The notes beneath the pieces are model-generated. The model was given only the letters and a program-made list of their open reading frames with translations. It was not told where the DNA came from and did no database searches. From Pelagibacteraceae bacterium AG-325-E08 (GTDB taxonomy: Bacteria; Pseudomonadota; Alphaproteobacteria; Pelagibacterales; Pelagibacteraceae), in NCBI GenBank assembly GCA_003282985.1, contig QBYE01000009.1, positions 1-48,229 of the forward strand: a stretch of DNA of 48,229 nucleotides, in the 5' to 3' direction. Numbering within the stretch: position 1 is the stretch's first letter; each line of letters starts with the position of its first letter. Of the stretch, positions 26,518-35,882 are shown piece after piece. Made by a program: the position numbers and the translations under genes.

Positions 26518-28051
26518 AAATTTTTATATTACTACTCCAATTTATTATCCATCTGCAAAACCTCATATGGGACATGCTTATTCTAGTATAATAGCAGATT
26601 TTTTTGCCAGATTTAAAAAAATAGACGGTTTTAATGTTCATTTTTTAACTGGTACTGATGAACATGGTTTGAAAATTCAAAGATCTGCTGAAAAAAAAGG
26701 ACTAAAACCATTACAATTTTGTGATGAAATTAGTAAAACTTTTAGAAATCTCTCTGAGATACTAAATCTAACTAATACAGATTTTATTAGAACAACAGAA
26801 AGTCGCCATAAAACTTCAGTTCAACATTTATGGAGAGAATTAGAAAAAAATGATGATATTTATCTATCTAAATATTCTGGTTGGTATTCAGTTTCAGATG
26901 AAGCGTTTTACAGTGAGGAAGAAATTGAAGAAATTAATGGTTTGAAAGTCGCAACTTCATCTAAATCAACTGTAGAATGGGTGGATGAAGAGTCATATTT
27001 TTTTAGATTATCTAAATGGGAAAAACCACTACTGGAATTTTATGAAAAAAACCCAGGTTTCATTTCGCCTGAGGCAAGAAAAAATGAGGTAGTCAGCTTT
27101 GTAAAAAGTGGTTTAAAGGATCTATCAATTAGTAGAAAAAGTTTTTCTTGGGGAATTAAAGTTCCTGGTAATGAAAATCATGTTATTTATGTCTGGTTGG
27201 ATGCTTTAACAAATTATATTAGCGCTTTAAACTATCCAAATACTAAAGAAAAATTATTTAAAAGTTTTTGGCCAGCTTCCATTCATTTAATAGGAAAAGA
27301 TATTTTGAGATTTCATGCAGTATATTGGCCTGCATTTCTACTTGCAGCTAAAATAGATCTTCCTAAAAAAGTTTATGGTCATGGCTGGATACTTTCTGGA
27401 GACGAAAAGATGTCTAAATCGAAAGGTAATATTCTTGATCCTATAGAAATTATTAATGAATATGGTCTAGATTCATTAAGATATTATCTTATAAAAGAAG
27501 TTTCATTTGGTAATGATGGAAATATTTCTCAAGAACGTTTAGAAGATTGTATTAACAGTGACTTGGCTAATAATTTTGGTAATCTATGTCAACGAGTAAC
27601 CGCCTTTGCAATCAAAAATTGTGACAGTAAAATTCCAAAAAAAATTGAATTTAATAAAGATGATCACAAGATACTCAATAATTATAAAGATAATATTGAG
27701 TTAATTAGAAAAAAAATTGATAATCAAGATATCAATTTCTATATAAACTTTATTGTTAATTCATTATTTGAAGCCAATAAATATTTTAACGATCAAGAAC
27801 CATGGAATAAAAAAGAGGATTTATTAAGATTAAATACTATTGTTTTTACAACATTAGAAATTGTTAGAAAAGTTAGTTTTTTATTGTATCCAATTATTCC
27901 AGAGAGTTCTATTAAAGCACTTAAAATTTTTGGCATAAATGAAGCTGACATTAATTTATCATCTATAGAAAATAATGATTTTTTATCAAAAGTTGATAAA
28001 ATTAATAAAATAGATATTCTTTTTAAAAAAATAGAAAAAAAAGATGATTGA
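26510..28051 (+). CDS. metG: Methionyl-tRNA synthetase
   Basis: Charges initiator and elongator tRNA-Met. The 513-residue class I enzyme has the HIGH motif as PHMGHAYSSI, the FLTGTDEHG segment, and KMSKS as DEKMSKSKGN. There is no zinc-knuckle CxxC pair in the connective peptide and no C-terminal dimerisation domain, the short form common in Alphaproteobacteria. Overlaps holB by 8 bp (ATGGATAA) and tatD by 8 bp. Confidence 0.97.
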   Translation: MDKNFYITTPIYYPSAKPHMGHAYSSIIADFFARFKKIDGFNVHFLTGTDEHGLKIQRSAEKKGLKPLQFCDEISKTFRNLSEILNLTNTDFIRTTESRHKTSVQHLWRELEKNDDIYLSKYSGWYSVSDEAFYSEEEIEEINGLKVATSSKSTVEWVDEESYFFRLSKWEKPLLEFYEKNPGFISPEARKNEVVSFVKSGLKDLSISRKSFSWGIKVPGNENHVIYVWLDALTNYISALNYPNTKEKLFKSFWPASIHLIGKDILRFHAVYWPAFLLAAKIDLPKKVYGHGWILSGDEKMSKSKGNILDPIEIINEYGLDSLRYYLIKEVSFGNDGNISQERLEDCINSDLANNFGNLCQRVTAFAIKNCDSKIPKKIEFNKDDHKILNNYKDNIELIRKKIDNQDINFYINFIVNSLFEANKYFNDQEPWNKKEDLLRLNTIVFTTLEIVRKVSFLLYPIIPESSIKALKIFGINEADINLSSIENNDFLSKVDKINKIDILFKKIEKKDD

Positions 28052-28802
28052 TTCACATTGTCATTTAGATCACGAGCCGCTTTTAAGCGATTTACCTAAT
28101 GTTATTAAACGATCGAAGGATGTTGGTATTAAAAAACTACTAACTATTTCTACTTCTTTAGAAAGTTTTTCTAGAATCAAAAATATTATAGATAAAGACG
28201 AAATGATTTATGGTACAATAGGTATTCACCCCCATGAAACTAATGATGAAATTATTAGTTCAGATAATATTGTAAAAAATTTTAATGAAAATCCAAAAAT
28301 TATTGGGATAGGCGAGACAGGGTTAGATTTTTATTACAATAACAGTGATAAAGACAAACAAATTAGAAGTTTTAATGAACATATCCAAGCTTCAATTGAA
28401 ACTAATGCACCTTTAATAATTCATTCGAGAAGTGCAGAAGAGGAAACTTTCAATATTTTAAATGATTACAAAGATAAAGATCTTAAAATTTTAATGCATT
28501 GTTTTACAGGTTCAAAAAAGTTTGCTGAAAAATTACTTGATCTAAATGCTTTTTTTTCAGCAAGTGGCATTATAACATTTAAAAATTCATTGGATTTACA
28601 AGAAACGTTCAAATTTCTGCCATTAGAAAAAATTTTGATAGAAACAGATAGTCCCTTTTTAGCTCCAGTCCCGAATAGAGGTAAAAAAAATGAGCCTTCT
28701 TTTATAGATTATACTGCTCAAAAGTTAGCAGATTTAAAAGAAATAACTAAATCTCAACTTGTAGAAATAACAACTAATAACTTTAATAAGCTATTTAGCT
28801 AA
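28044..28802 (+). CDS. tatD: TatD-family metal-dependent hydrolase/DNase
   Basis: A TIM-barrel hydrolase with divalent-metal ligands. The 252-residue protein shows DSHCHLDH at the N terminus, IGIHPHET, GETGLDFYYN, IHSR, MHCFTGS and ETDSPFLAP, all ligand-bearing motifs of the family. It overlaps metG by 8 bp. Like most such genes next to metG it is probably the YcfH/YabD-type member; a function in the Tat system is not implied by the name. Confidence 0.95.
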   Translation: MIDSHCHLDHEPLLSDLPNVIKRSKDVGIKKLLTISTSLESFSRIKNIIDKDEMIYGTIGIHPHETNDEIISSDNIVKNFNENPKIIGIGETGLDFYYNNSDKDKQIRSFNEHIQASIETNAPLIIHSRSAEEETFNILNDYKDKDLKILMHCFTGSKKFAEKLLDLNAFFSASGIITFKNSLDLQETFKFLPLEKILIETDSPFLAPVPNRGKKNEPSFIDYTAQKLADLKEITKSQLVEITTNNFNKLFS

Positions 28803-28809
28803 TTAATTT

Positions 28810-29580
28810 ATGAAGTTTATAATCTTAGGATGTGGTAGTTCGATGGGTGTACCAAGACCTGATGGCTTCTTTGGTAATTGTGACCCAAATAATAAAAAGA
28901 ACTATAGAACTAGATGTTCTGCATTACTCAAAACCTCTAAAGAAAATATTTTATTTGATACTTCTCCTGATCTAAGACAACAATTGTTACGCCATAAAAT
29001 TAAAAAGATTAATAAAGTCTTATACTCACATATGCATGGAGATCAAACACATGGAATTAATGATTTGAGATCTTTTTATATAAACAGTAAAAAACAAATA
29101 GATGTATTTGCTGATAAATTTACTGCAAAATATTTAAAACAAACTTTTTCTTATATTTTCAAAAGCTATTCAAAAGAATATCCAGCTACACTCAAGATAA
29201 ATAAGCTTAAGAATTATTTCTCTTTAATTAACGAAAGAAAAAAAGTCAAAATAAGATCTATTGAAGTTGATCATGGTAAAGTAAAATCAAATTGTTTTAT
29301 TATTGATAAAAAACTGGCTTATATAAGTGATGTGAGTAGAATTTATAATAAAGATTTTAAATATTTTAAAAATTTAAAATATCTAATTATTGATTGTTTA
29401 TGGTATAATTACCATCCATCACATTTCAATCTTGAAACATCTTTAGATATGATTAAGAAATTCAAACCAAAAAAAGCTATTCTAACAAATCTTTCACCTG
29501 TTTTAGATTATAAAAAACTTAAAAAAGTTCTTCCTCATAATGTTGTACCTGCACATGATGGACTTACTATAGAATTATAG
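28810..29580 (+). CDS. MBL-fold metallohydrolase, PhnP-like
   Basis: The 256-residue protein has the LGCGSSMGVPRPDGFFGNC N-terminal signature (core GSSMGVP), the metal-binding motif SHMHGDQTHGINDLR (HxHxDxxH), YISDV and a C-terminal PAHDG. This pattern matches the MBL subfamily that follows tatD in alphaproteobacterial genomes and includes PhnP (cyclic phosphate phosphodiesterase). The exact substrate is unknown. It follows tatD by 7 bp and overlaps the convergent glutathione peroxidase gene by 6 bp. Confidence 0.87.
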   Translation: MKFIILGCGSSMGVPRPDGFFGNCDPNNKKNYRTRCSALLKTSKENILFDTSPDLRQQLLRHKIKKINKVLYSHMHGDQTHGINDLRSFYINSKKQIDVFADKFTAKYLKQTFSYIFKSYSKEYPATLKINKLKNYFSLINERKKVKIRSIEVDHGKVKSNCFIIDKKLAYISDVSRIYNKDFKYFKNLKYLIIDCLWYNYHPSHFNLETSLDMIKKFKPKKAILTNLSPVLDYKKLKKVLPHNVVPAHDGLTIEL

Positions 29581-30120
29581 AATATTTTCTATTTTACCTA
29601 CTAATTTCTTTGACATTGGGTTTGTAAAGGACGTAAAAGTATCTTCAACTTTACCTTCTTTATTGATTAAGATTTTATGAAAATTCCATTTAGGAATAGC
29701 TGATTTACCGTGATTATTTTTAGCCCATTTAAACAAATCATGAGCATTATCACCTTTTACTTCAGTAATAGCAGATAAAGGGAAATCTATATTAAAATTT
29801 ACTTTACAAAATTCTTTGACTTCAGAATTTTTGTTTTTTTCTTGATTAAAGGAATTTGATGGAACTCCTAATACAATCAAACCTCTTGATTTATATTTAT
29901 CCCACAATTCTTGTAAATCAGTATATTGTTTAGTAAATCCACAATAGCTTGCGGTATTTACAATTAGAATAACTTTATTTTTATACTCATTAAAATCTAT
30001 AGTTTCACCTGTGATACTTTCAATTTTAAAATCATAAAAAATCTTGTCATAATTTGCATTTACATTACTTTTAAAAAAAAACATAATAATTGTTATCCCA
30101 ATAAAAATTGACTTTCTCAT
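29575..30120 (-). CDS. Exported glutathione peroxidase-family protein
   Basis: Reduces peroxides with thiol reductants. A hydrophobic signal sequence (about residues 7-23, ending NVNA-N) precedes a thioredoxin fold with NTASYCGFTKQY, where Cys is the peroxidatic residue (not selenocysteine), GVPSNSFNQE supplying the Gln, and KWNFHKILI supplying the Trp and Asn of the catalytic tetrad. An export signal is unusual for bacterial glutathione peroxidases, which are mostly cytoplasmic. It is 8 bp downstream of nhaA and may be cotranscribed with it. Confidence 0.92.
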   Translation of the reverse strand: MRKSIFIGITIIMFFFKSNVNANYDKIFYDFKIESITGETIDFNEYKNKVILIVNTASYCGFTKQYTDLQELWDKYKSRGLIVLGVPSNSFNQEKNKNSEVKEFCKVNFNIDFPLSAITEVKGDNAHDLFKWAKNNHGKSAIPKWNFHKILINKEGKVEDTFTSFTNPMSKKLVGKIENIL

Positions 30121-30128
30121 CTCTTAAT

Positions 30129-31301
30129 TTATTTGTTAGGTGTTAGTAATATTAAAAAATATCCAAATAAAGTGGATAATAATGACCCAGTCAACACACC
30201 AATTTTTACGCCATCCATATATTGAATATTTTCAGCAAATGCTAAGTTTCCAACAAATAGACTCATCGTAAATCCTATTCCAGTCAATACTCCGACACCA
30301 TAAAAATTAAACCAGTTAGAATTATTTGGCATTTGAGCAATTTTGGTTTTTATAGAAACGTAGGAGAACAAGAAAACACCTAATTGCTTACCTACAAATA
30401 ATCCTAGTACAATTCCTAATGGCACTTTATTTAACAAAGATCCAAAAGTTAAACCTTCCAGAGATACCCCAGCATTAGCAAAAGCAAACAATGGCATAAT
30501 ACCAAAAGCAACATAAGGGCTGATTGCATGTTCAACTTTTATTAACAGTGAAAAATCTTTTTCTTTTTTTCTATGTGGAATTGTCATTGCTAATAAAACA
30601 CCAGCAATCGTTGCATGAATTCCTGAATTATGAGTAAAATCCCAAAGAAAAATACCTACAATTAAATAAGGTAAAAACTTTTTAATATTAAATTTGTTTA
30701 TTATTAACAAAATTATGAAAGCTAACAACATTAAGCTTAAATATTTGATACTTAAATCTCCTGAGTAAAAAATAGCAATGATTAAAATTGCTCCAAGGTC
30801 ATCAATAATTGCTAATGCTGTTAAAAAAACTTTTAATGATAATGGAACACGTTTTCCTAATAATGACAAGACACCCAATGAAAATGCAATATCAGTAGCA
30901 GAGGGTATAGCCCATCCATTTAAAGTTTCACTATCCCCTAGATTTATAAAAACATAAAATAAAGCTGGAACCAACATTCCACCTATAGCAGCAATTATTG
31001 GGAGTAAGGCTTGTTTTATATTTGAAAGTTCACCTTGTAAAAATTCTCTTTTAATTTCTAAAGTTACAAAAAAAAAGAATATTGCCATTAAAGCATCATT
31101 TATCCAATGGATAACAGATAATTTTAATCCAAAATTGTTAATTCCTATAAATAAATATTTATTTAAAGTTGAAAAATATAATTCTGATAAATTAGAGTTA
31201 CTAATAATTAATGCTATAATTGCAGCAAAAAGCAGGACTAAACCGCTTGCTGCTTCTAACTTAAAAAACCATCTAAATGGTTTGGACAAATAATTGATCA
31301 T
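30129..31301 (-). CDS. nhaA: Na+/H+ antiporter NhaA
   Basis: Exports Na+ in exchange for protons across the inner membrane, with a clear role in a marine cell. The 390-residue protein has about 12 membrane helices, the paired aspartates in AIIDDLGAI (equivalent to Asp163/164), the PSATDIAFSLGVL segment in the helix IV region, and GKQLGVF carrying the conserved lysine. Length matches the family. It lies one base downstream of the zinc-ribbon gene and 8 bp upstream of the peroxidase gene. Confidence 0.96.
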   Translation of the reverse strand: MINYLSKPFRWFFKLEAASGLVLLFAAIIALIISNSNLSELYFSTLNKYLFIGINNFGLKLSVIHWINDALMAIFFFFVTLEIKREFLQGELSNIKQALLPIIAAIGGMLVPALFYVFINLGDSETLNGWAIPSATDIAFSLGVLSLLGKRVPLSLKVFLTALAIIDDLGAILIIAIFYSGDLSIKYLSLMLLAFIILLIINKFNIKKFLPYLIVGIFLWDFTHNSGIHATIAGVLLAMTIPHRKKEKDFSLLIKVEHAISPYVAFGIMPLFAFANAGVSLEGLTFGSLLNKVPLGIVLGLFVGKQLGVFLFSYVSIKTKIAQMPNNSNWFNFYGVGVLTGIGFTMSLFVGNLAFAENIQYMDGVKIGVLTGSLLSTLFGYFLILLTPNK

Positions 31302-31302
31302 A

Positions 31303-31764
31303 TTAAATTAAGTCTTTAATAAATAATTGGATATCTTTCAAGGTTTCAAAAAGACTAAATATCATTAATTCTAAACTTGGAAAAACAACGTATAAAACTG
31401 ACTTAAAGGTATCTATTAAGATTATCAGAGCAACAAAAGATATTATTGAGACTAAGATATAAGATAAAAGTTTAGTTATATTGAAGCTCGATTTAGCCTT
31501 ATATCTTGTTACTTCAAACTTCTTCTTTTCGATTTTATCTAAATTATCAATTTCTTTTTTTGGTTTAATTTCTTTTGTTTTTTGTTTAACAGCAGGCTCA
31601 GAGATATCTGGTTCTAATTCTTCTTTAATCTTTAAATTTTCTTTATTTGGATCGAAGAACCAGACTTTTTCACATGATCCACATTGAATAGTCCTTCCAG
31701 TGCTAGGAATAAGATCTGAATTTACTTCAAATTTTTTTTTACACCAAATACATTCAATAATCAT
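31303..31764 (-). CDS. Zinc-ribbon (MJ0042-type) single-span membrane protein
   Basis: The 153-residue protein starts with a zinc ribbon, CIWC at residues 5-8 and CGSC at about 28-31, of the MJ0042 type often found at the N terminus of alphaproteobacterial membrane proteins. A charged Lys/Glu linker follows, then a membrane helix (about 104-125) and a short hydrophobic tail. No enzymatic function is apparent; a regulatory or scaffold role is guesswork. It heads the minus-strand group with nhaA. Confidence 0.8.
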   Translation of the reverse strand: MIIECIWCKKKFEVNSDLIPSTGRTIQCGSCEKVWFFDPNKENLKIKEELEPDISEPAVKQKTKEIKPKKEIDNLDKIEKKKFEVTRYKAKSSFNITKLLSYILVSIISFVALIILIDTFKSVLYVVFPSLELMIFSLFETLKDIQLFIKDLI

Positions 31765-31920
31765 TATTTCTTATACCATAATTGTATTGAGACTTTATAT
31801 CAAAATATAAACAAAAAATTGGTTTAACAAAGAGCAAATCTTTCAAAATATCAATTATGATTTACATTTATTTAACGATGTATATTGTAAAAGCTACTGT
31901 TTATCTTAAAAATATAAATA

Positions 31921-32667
31921 ATGTTTTTTTTTAATAAAAAGAAAGAAAAATCAAGCAATAGTAGATTGAAGATTCTCTCTGGCTATAACTATAGGTATAA
32001 AGATATTGGAAAAGAGTCAGAGAAAACAATAATTAAATATGCTGATTATTTTAATTTTGATTATGAGATAGATAAAAGAAATTCTTTTGAACGACATTTT
32101 TATTGGTTAAAGATTAAAATGTTTATTGAGAATCTAGAAAAAGGAACACATGAATTTTATTTATGGTTGGATGCAGACACTTTTATCTGCCGATATGAAA
32201 ATATATTAGATCATGTGGATAAAAAAAAGCATATATTTGTTCATAACCAGTTTTTTAAATCTAAACACAAAACTAAGATTTCAAATATTGATTATTTAAC
32301 ATGGGGTCCTAATGTTGGTGTGATATTAGTAAGAAACACTAAATGGTCTTTAGAATTTTTCAGAAATGTTTGGAATAAAAAAAAATATCTAAACCATTAT
32401 TGGCCTGATAATGCTGCTTTCATGGATGAATTAGGATATAAAGCTGAGATATCAAAATTAAGAGACAACAACCCTACAAAAAAAACTTTAAATAAGTTTT
32501 ATTTTTTATCTGGATTATGGAATAGTATGCCTAATAGAAATTTTGATAGTCCTTTAAATAATGAAATTTCTAATTATTATTTCAATCCAATAATAATACA
32601 TCTAGCAGGGATAAGAAGGAGAGATCGATTAAAGTTTATAAAAAAATATAAAAAATTATTTATTTGA
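31921..32667 (+). CDS. Glycosyltransferase, GT34/GMA12-like
   Basis: The 248-residue protein has a nucleotide-sugar binding DxD motif in FYLWLDADTFI (residues 84-86), preceded by an RHFYWLKIKMF segment and followed by WGPNVGVILVRNTKWS (core GPNVGVILVRN) and an HLAG motif near the C terminus, a pattern of galactosyl-type transferases of the GMA12/MNN10 class. The acceptor is unknown; a surface polysaccharide or LPS sugar is likely. It overlaps the convergent methyltransferase gene by 8 bp and has about 150 bp of noncoding DNA upstream. The product is Lys/Asn/Phe-rich and may be an accessory gene. Confidence 0.75.
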   Translation: MFFFNKKKEKSSNSRLKILSGYNYRYKDIGKESEKTIIKYADYFNFDYEIDKRNSFERHFYWLKIKMFIENLEKGTHEFYLWLDADTFICRYENILDHVDKKKHIFVHNQFFKSKHKTKISNIDYLTWGPNVGVILVRNTKWSLEFFRNVWNKKKYLNHYWPDNAAFMDELGYKAEISKLRDNNPTKKTLNKFYFLSGLWNSMPNRNFDSPLNNEISNYYFNPIIIHLAGIRRRDRLKFIKKYKKLFI

Positions 32668-33451
32668 ATTTATTTAAAACCAAATTGTTAATTTGTTTTT
32701 TAGAATACAAATTTAAATAACAATAAAAACCACTTTGTTTATTCTGCTCATCTTTGTCTAAAATTTTCTGATAAGGTTCACTCAACGAAAAGGGGGGTTC
32801 AGATAAATCTATCTCTCTATATTCACCATCTGGTATATCTAAATTGATAATTTTTTTTTTTTCATCTTTTAATTTATAACTAGTCATTAAAATATATTTA
32901 ATATCACTTTTTAAAAAGTTTTTAAAAAAAGAATTTATACTATCGAAGGATAAGTGAATTAAACAATCTCTACAAACCATTAAATCAGAATCTGGAAGCT
33001 TATCTTTTGTGATATCTAAAGTTAAAAAGTCTATATTTTTATGACTATTTAAATCTTTATTTTTTTGAATTAATTTTTCAACAATATCGACACCTATGTA
33101 TGTTAAATCTTCAGATAAAACATCTTTAATCCAATTAAAATCACCACACGGTGCATCTAAAATCTTCTTTATATCATGTTTTTTTATTATATCTCTAATT
33201 CCATCTTTAATACTTATAGTATTATCTAACTGAGATCCTAAGCCTGAAACACTTTCTTTTGAAGACCAAAAATTTTTTTCATATATCAAATCAAATCTTT
33301 TTTTAGTGCTACTTTCGTTAAAAATATCTATTTTGGTTTTTTGATAATTCATCTTATTCACTAATCTGACAGGAGTTGATATAATCTTTACTAGTGATTT
33401 AAGTAAGCCATTATTTTTATAAAATTTCAAATATCTTTTTAAAATAAACAT
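32660..33451 (-). CDS. Class I SAM-dependent methyltransferase
   Basis: The 263-residue protein has the SAM-binding motif I as ILDAPCGDFNWI, an acidic motif II as YIGVDIVE, and a MVCRDCLIHLSF segment in the post-II region. This architecture (DAPCGDFNW) recurs in uncharacterised methyltransferases near polysaccharide genes. I use ATG at 33451; an in-frame TTG at 33463 would add four residues. It converges on the glycosyltransferase with an 8-bp overlap, suggesting an O-methylation of a surface glycan (inference). Confidence 0.8.
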   Translation of the reverse strand: MFILKRYLKFYKNNGLLKSLVKIISTPVRLVNKMNYQKTKIDIFNESSTKKRFDLIYEKNFWSSKESVSGLGSQLDNTISIKDGIRDIIKKHDIKKILDAPCGDFNWIKDVLSEDLTYIGVDIVEKLIQKNKDLNSHKNIDFLTLDITKDKLPDSDLMVCRDCLIHLSFDSINSFFKNFLKSDIKYILMTSYKLKDEKKKIINLDIPDGEYREIDLSEPPFSLSEPYQKILDKDEQNKQSGFYCYLNLYSKKQINNLVLNKFK

Positions 33452-33528
33452 AACAGGTGGCAATATTACATGTATTTGAATTTTCTTTCTATTGAAAACA
33501 TAAGTAAAATCGATATAACGATTTCATT

Positions 33529-33605
<77 letters not shown>

Positions 33606-33609
33606 TTTT

Positions 33610-33891
33610 ATGAAAAAAGCAAAAATCTATATTCCGAACAAAAGTGCTATGCAGTCTGGTTTTGGTAAGACAGATAAATGGATTATTGAATTTGAAACTA
33701 ATGACCCTACAAAAAATCCATTAATGGGATGGGAAAGTTCAAACGATACTTATACAGAACTTAAATTGGAATTTTCCACAAAAGAATTAGCAGTTAATTA
33801 TGCTAAGAAAAAAAAAATTGATTTTGAAATAATTGAACCCAAAAAAAGAAAAACTGTAAAAAAATCTTATGCAGATAATTTCTTAAAATAA
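33610..33891 (+). CDS. NDUFS4-family NADH dehydrogenase accessory subunit
   Basis: Homologue of the mitochondrial complex I 18-kDa subunit, kept in Alphaproteobacteria. The 93-residue protein starts MKKAKIYIPNKSAMQSG, continues with WIIEFE and MGWESSND, and ends KKSYADNF, all family-typical. An earlier in-frame ATG at 33562 lies inside tRNA-Pro, so the ATG at 33610 is taken as the start. It sits between tRNA-Pro (5 bp) and the SbmA-like gene (4 bp), apart from the main nuo operon. Confidence 0.92.
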   Translation: MKKAKIYIPNKSAMQSGFGKTDKWIIEFETNDPTKNPLMGWESSNDTYTELKLEFSTKELAVNYAKKKKIDFEIIEPKKRKTVKKSYADNFLK

Positions 33892-33895
33892 TTTT

Positions 33896-34888
33896 ATGTT
33901 TAGATTTTTTACAGAAAAAAATTGGTACTTATGGTCATGGTTAGGTTCTGCTATAATACTTTCATCGCTTTGGATACAAGTTAAGATTGATGTTAAAATA
34001 AATGAGTGGTTTGGTGAATTTTACGACATGATCCAAAAAGCGTTGGGTGCTCCTAATGCCATAACTATTGAAGAATATTGGGCAAGTTTATTATCATTTA
34101 TAATCTTGGCTGCTATGTACGTTGGTGTTGCAGTGCTAGTAAGTTTCTTTACTTCTCACTATTTATTTAGATGGAGAGCTGCAATGGTTGAGTGGTACCA
34201 CTCTGTTTACGACAAAGCTCGTAAAATAGAAGGTGCGGCTCAAAGAGTTCAAGAAGATACAATAAAATTTTCAAGGATAATGGAGTCACTTGGAACAAGT
34301 TTGATTGAAGCTTTAATGATTTTAATTGAATTCATGCCAATTTTGTTTGGTTTAAGTATTGGTATTCCAATTTTCTTTTTTGGGGATTGGGATTATGGTC
34401 TAATTGTTGGTGCTCTTATTTGGTCAATTGGTGGAACAATTTTTCTTGTACTTTTAGGTCTAATATTGAGGTTGGTAGGAGTTGAATATGATTTGCAAAA
34501 AAAAGAAGCAGCCTACAGAAAAATCTTAGTCATTGCTGAAGATGATGGAACTATAAGACCTAAGTCTATAGATGAATTATTTGAAGATGTTAGAAGTATC
34601 CATTATTTAAGTTATTTAAGATATTTATATTTTAATATTGGTAGAATTGCCTACTTACAAGCTAATGTATTGTCAGCATATGTTTTTTTAGCTCCAGCAA
34701 TTGTAGCAGGTGCAGTTACCCTTGGTGTAATGCAGCAAATTATAAGAGCTTTTGGAAGAGTGGAGGGCTCAATGCAATATATATTAAAAGCTTGGCCTAC
34801 TATTATAGAGCTCGCAAGTGTTTATAAGCGTTTAAGAGAGTTTGAACATAAAATAAAACAAGATGAATTTGTTGATGAGAAAATTTAA
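33896..34888 (+). CDS. sbmA: SbmA/BacA-like peptide transporter
   Basis: The 330-residue inner-membrane protein has the family signature FRWRAAMVEWYHSVYDKARK (core RWRAAMVEWY), VQEDTIKFSRIMESLG, and RVEGSMQYILKAWPTIIEL (core GSMQYILKAWP), with about six or seven membrane segments. SbmA/BacA proteins import peptides and peptide antibiotics using the proton gradient and lack an ATPase domain, as here. It is shorter than E. coli SbmA (about 406). Its TAA stop shares a base with the glpX ATG. Confidence 0.9.
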   Translation: MFRFFTEKNWYLWSWLGSAIILSSLWIQVKIDVKINEWFGEFYDMIQKALGAPNAITIEEYWASLLSFIILAAMYVGVAVLVSFFTSHYLFRWRAAMVEWYHSVYDKARKIEGAAQRVQEDTIKFSRIMESLGTSLIEALMILIEFMPILFGLSIGIPIFFFGDWDYGLIVGALIWSIGGTIFLVLLGLILRLVGVEYDLQKKEAAYRKILVIAEDDGTIRPKSIDELFEDVRSIHYLSYLRYLYFNIGRIAYLQANVLSAYVFLAPAIVAGAVTLGVMQQIIRAFGRVEGSMQYILKAWPTIIELASVYKRLREFEHKIKQDEFVDEKI

Positions 34889-35829
34889 TGGCAATTGACA
34901 AAAAATTCATAGATCAGTTTATAAATGTGACCTCAAAAGCTGCTTTAGCTTCATACCATTTAGTTGGAAAAAAAGATAAAGTTGCCGCTGATAAAGCGGC
35001 AGTTGATAAAATGCGAACGGAATTAAATAAAATTAACATGGATGGTGAAGTTGTTATTGGTGAAGGTGAACTTGATGAAGCACCAATGCTTTTTATTGGT
35101 GAAAAACTAGGTACTAAAAAAGGACCTAAACTTGATATAGCAGTTGACCCCTTAGAGGGAACAAATTTTGTTGCCAATAATCTTCCTGGTGCTCTATCAG
35201 TTATTTCTGTTGCAGAAAAATCAAACTTATTAAATGCTCCAGAGACATATATGAATAAAATATCAGCTGACGTAAGTGATCCAAATATTATCGACTTAGA
35301 CAACTCAGTTAAAAAAAATATTTATAATCTAGCTGAATATAAAGATAAACAACCTTCAGATTTAACTGCATGTATTTTAGATAGACCTAGGCACAAAGAA
35401 ATTATAAATGAGCTTAAAAATCTTAAAGTAAATCTAAAACTTATTACAGATGGTGATGTATCTGGTGCTTTGTTAGTAACAGATCAAAAATATAATGTTG
35501 ATATATTTTTAGGTATTGGGGGAGGTCCCGAAGGAGTTTTGGCTGCTTCTGCTTTAGATGCTTTTGATTGTTTTTTCCAATGTCGTTTCTTATTTGATAC
35601 AATGGAGGATAAAACTAGAGCAAAAAAGATGGGAATTATTGATTTAGAAAAAAAATACCAATTAAAAGAAATTATAACCGGTGACTCAATTTTTTGTGCG
35701 ACAGGAATAACATCTGGAGACTTAGTTTCTGGAATTAATATCGATAGTAACGATTTTACGTCAGAAACATTAATTACGCACAAATCAGCTGGATTAAAAA
35801 AGATTATTAAAAACAAACAGAAGATTTAA
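34888..35829 (+). CDS. glpX: Class II fructose-1,6-bisphosphatase
   Basis: Hydrolyses fructose-1,6-bisphosphate to fructose-6-phosphate in gluconeogenesis. The 313-residue protein has the metal/phosphate-binding motifs GEGELDEAPML, DPLEGTN and the GIGGGPEGVLAASAL stretch (core GGGPEGVLAA). These are GlpX-type signatures, distinct from class I Fbp. It shares one base with the sbmA stop codon, so translational coupling is likely. Confidence 0.95.
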   Translation: MAIDKKFIDQFINVTSKAALASYHLVGKKDKVAADKAAVDKMRTELNKINMDGEVVIGEGELDEAPMLFIGEKLGTKKGPKLDIAVDPLEGTNFVANNLPGALSVISVAEKSNLLNAPETYMNKISADVSDPNIIDLDNSVKKNIYNLAEYKDKQPSDLTACILDRPRHKEIINELKNLKVNLKLITDGDVSGALLVTDQKYNVDIFLGIGGGPEGVLAASALDAFDCFFQCRFLFDTMEDKTRAKKMGIIDLEKKYQLKEIITGDSIFCATGITSGDLVSGINIDSNDFTSETLITHKSAGLKKIIKNKQKI

Positions 35830-35882
35830 TCGACTTTAAAAGCTTGATTATACCTATATTATGCAATAAAAAACTGAAATTT

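Noticed and set aside
31857-31934. Small frame upstream of the glycosyltransferase
   Set aside because: A 25-codon frame with no ribosome-binding site that overlaps the glycosyltransferase start out of frame; likely chance.
34914-35303. 129-codon open frame antisense to glpX
   Set aside because: It mirrors the codon pattern of a well-supported gene and its product resembles no protein family.
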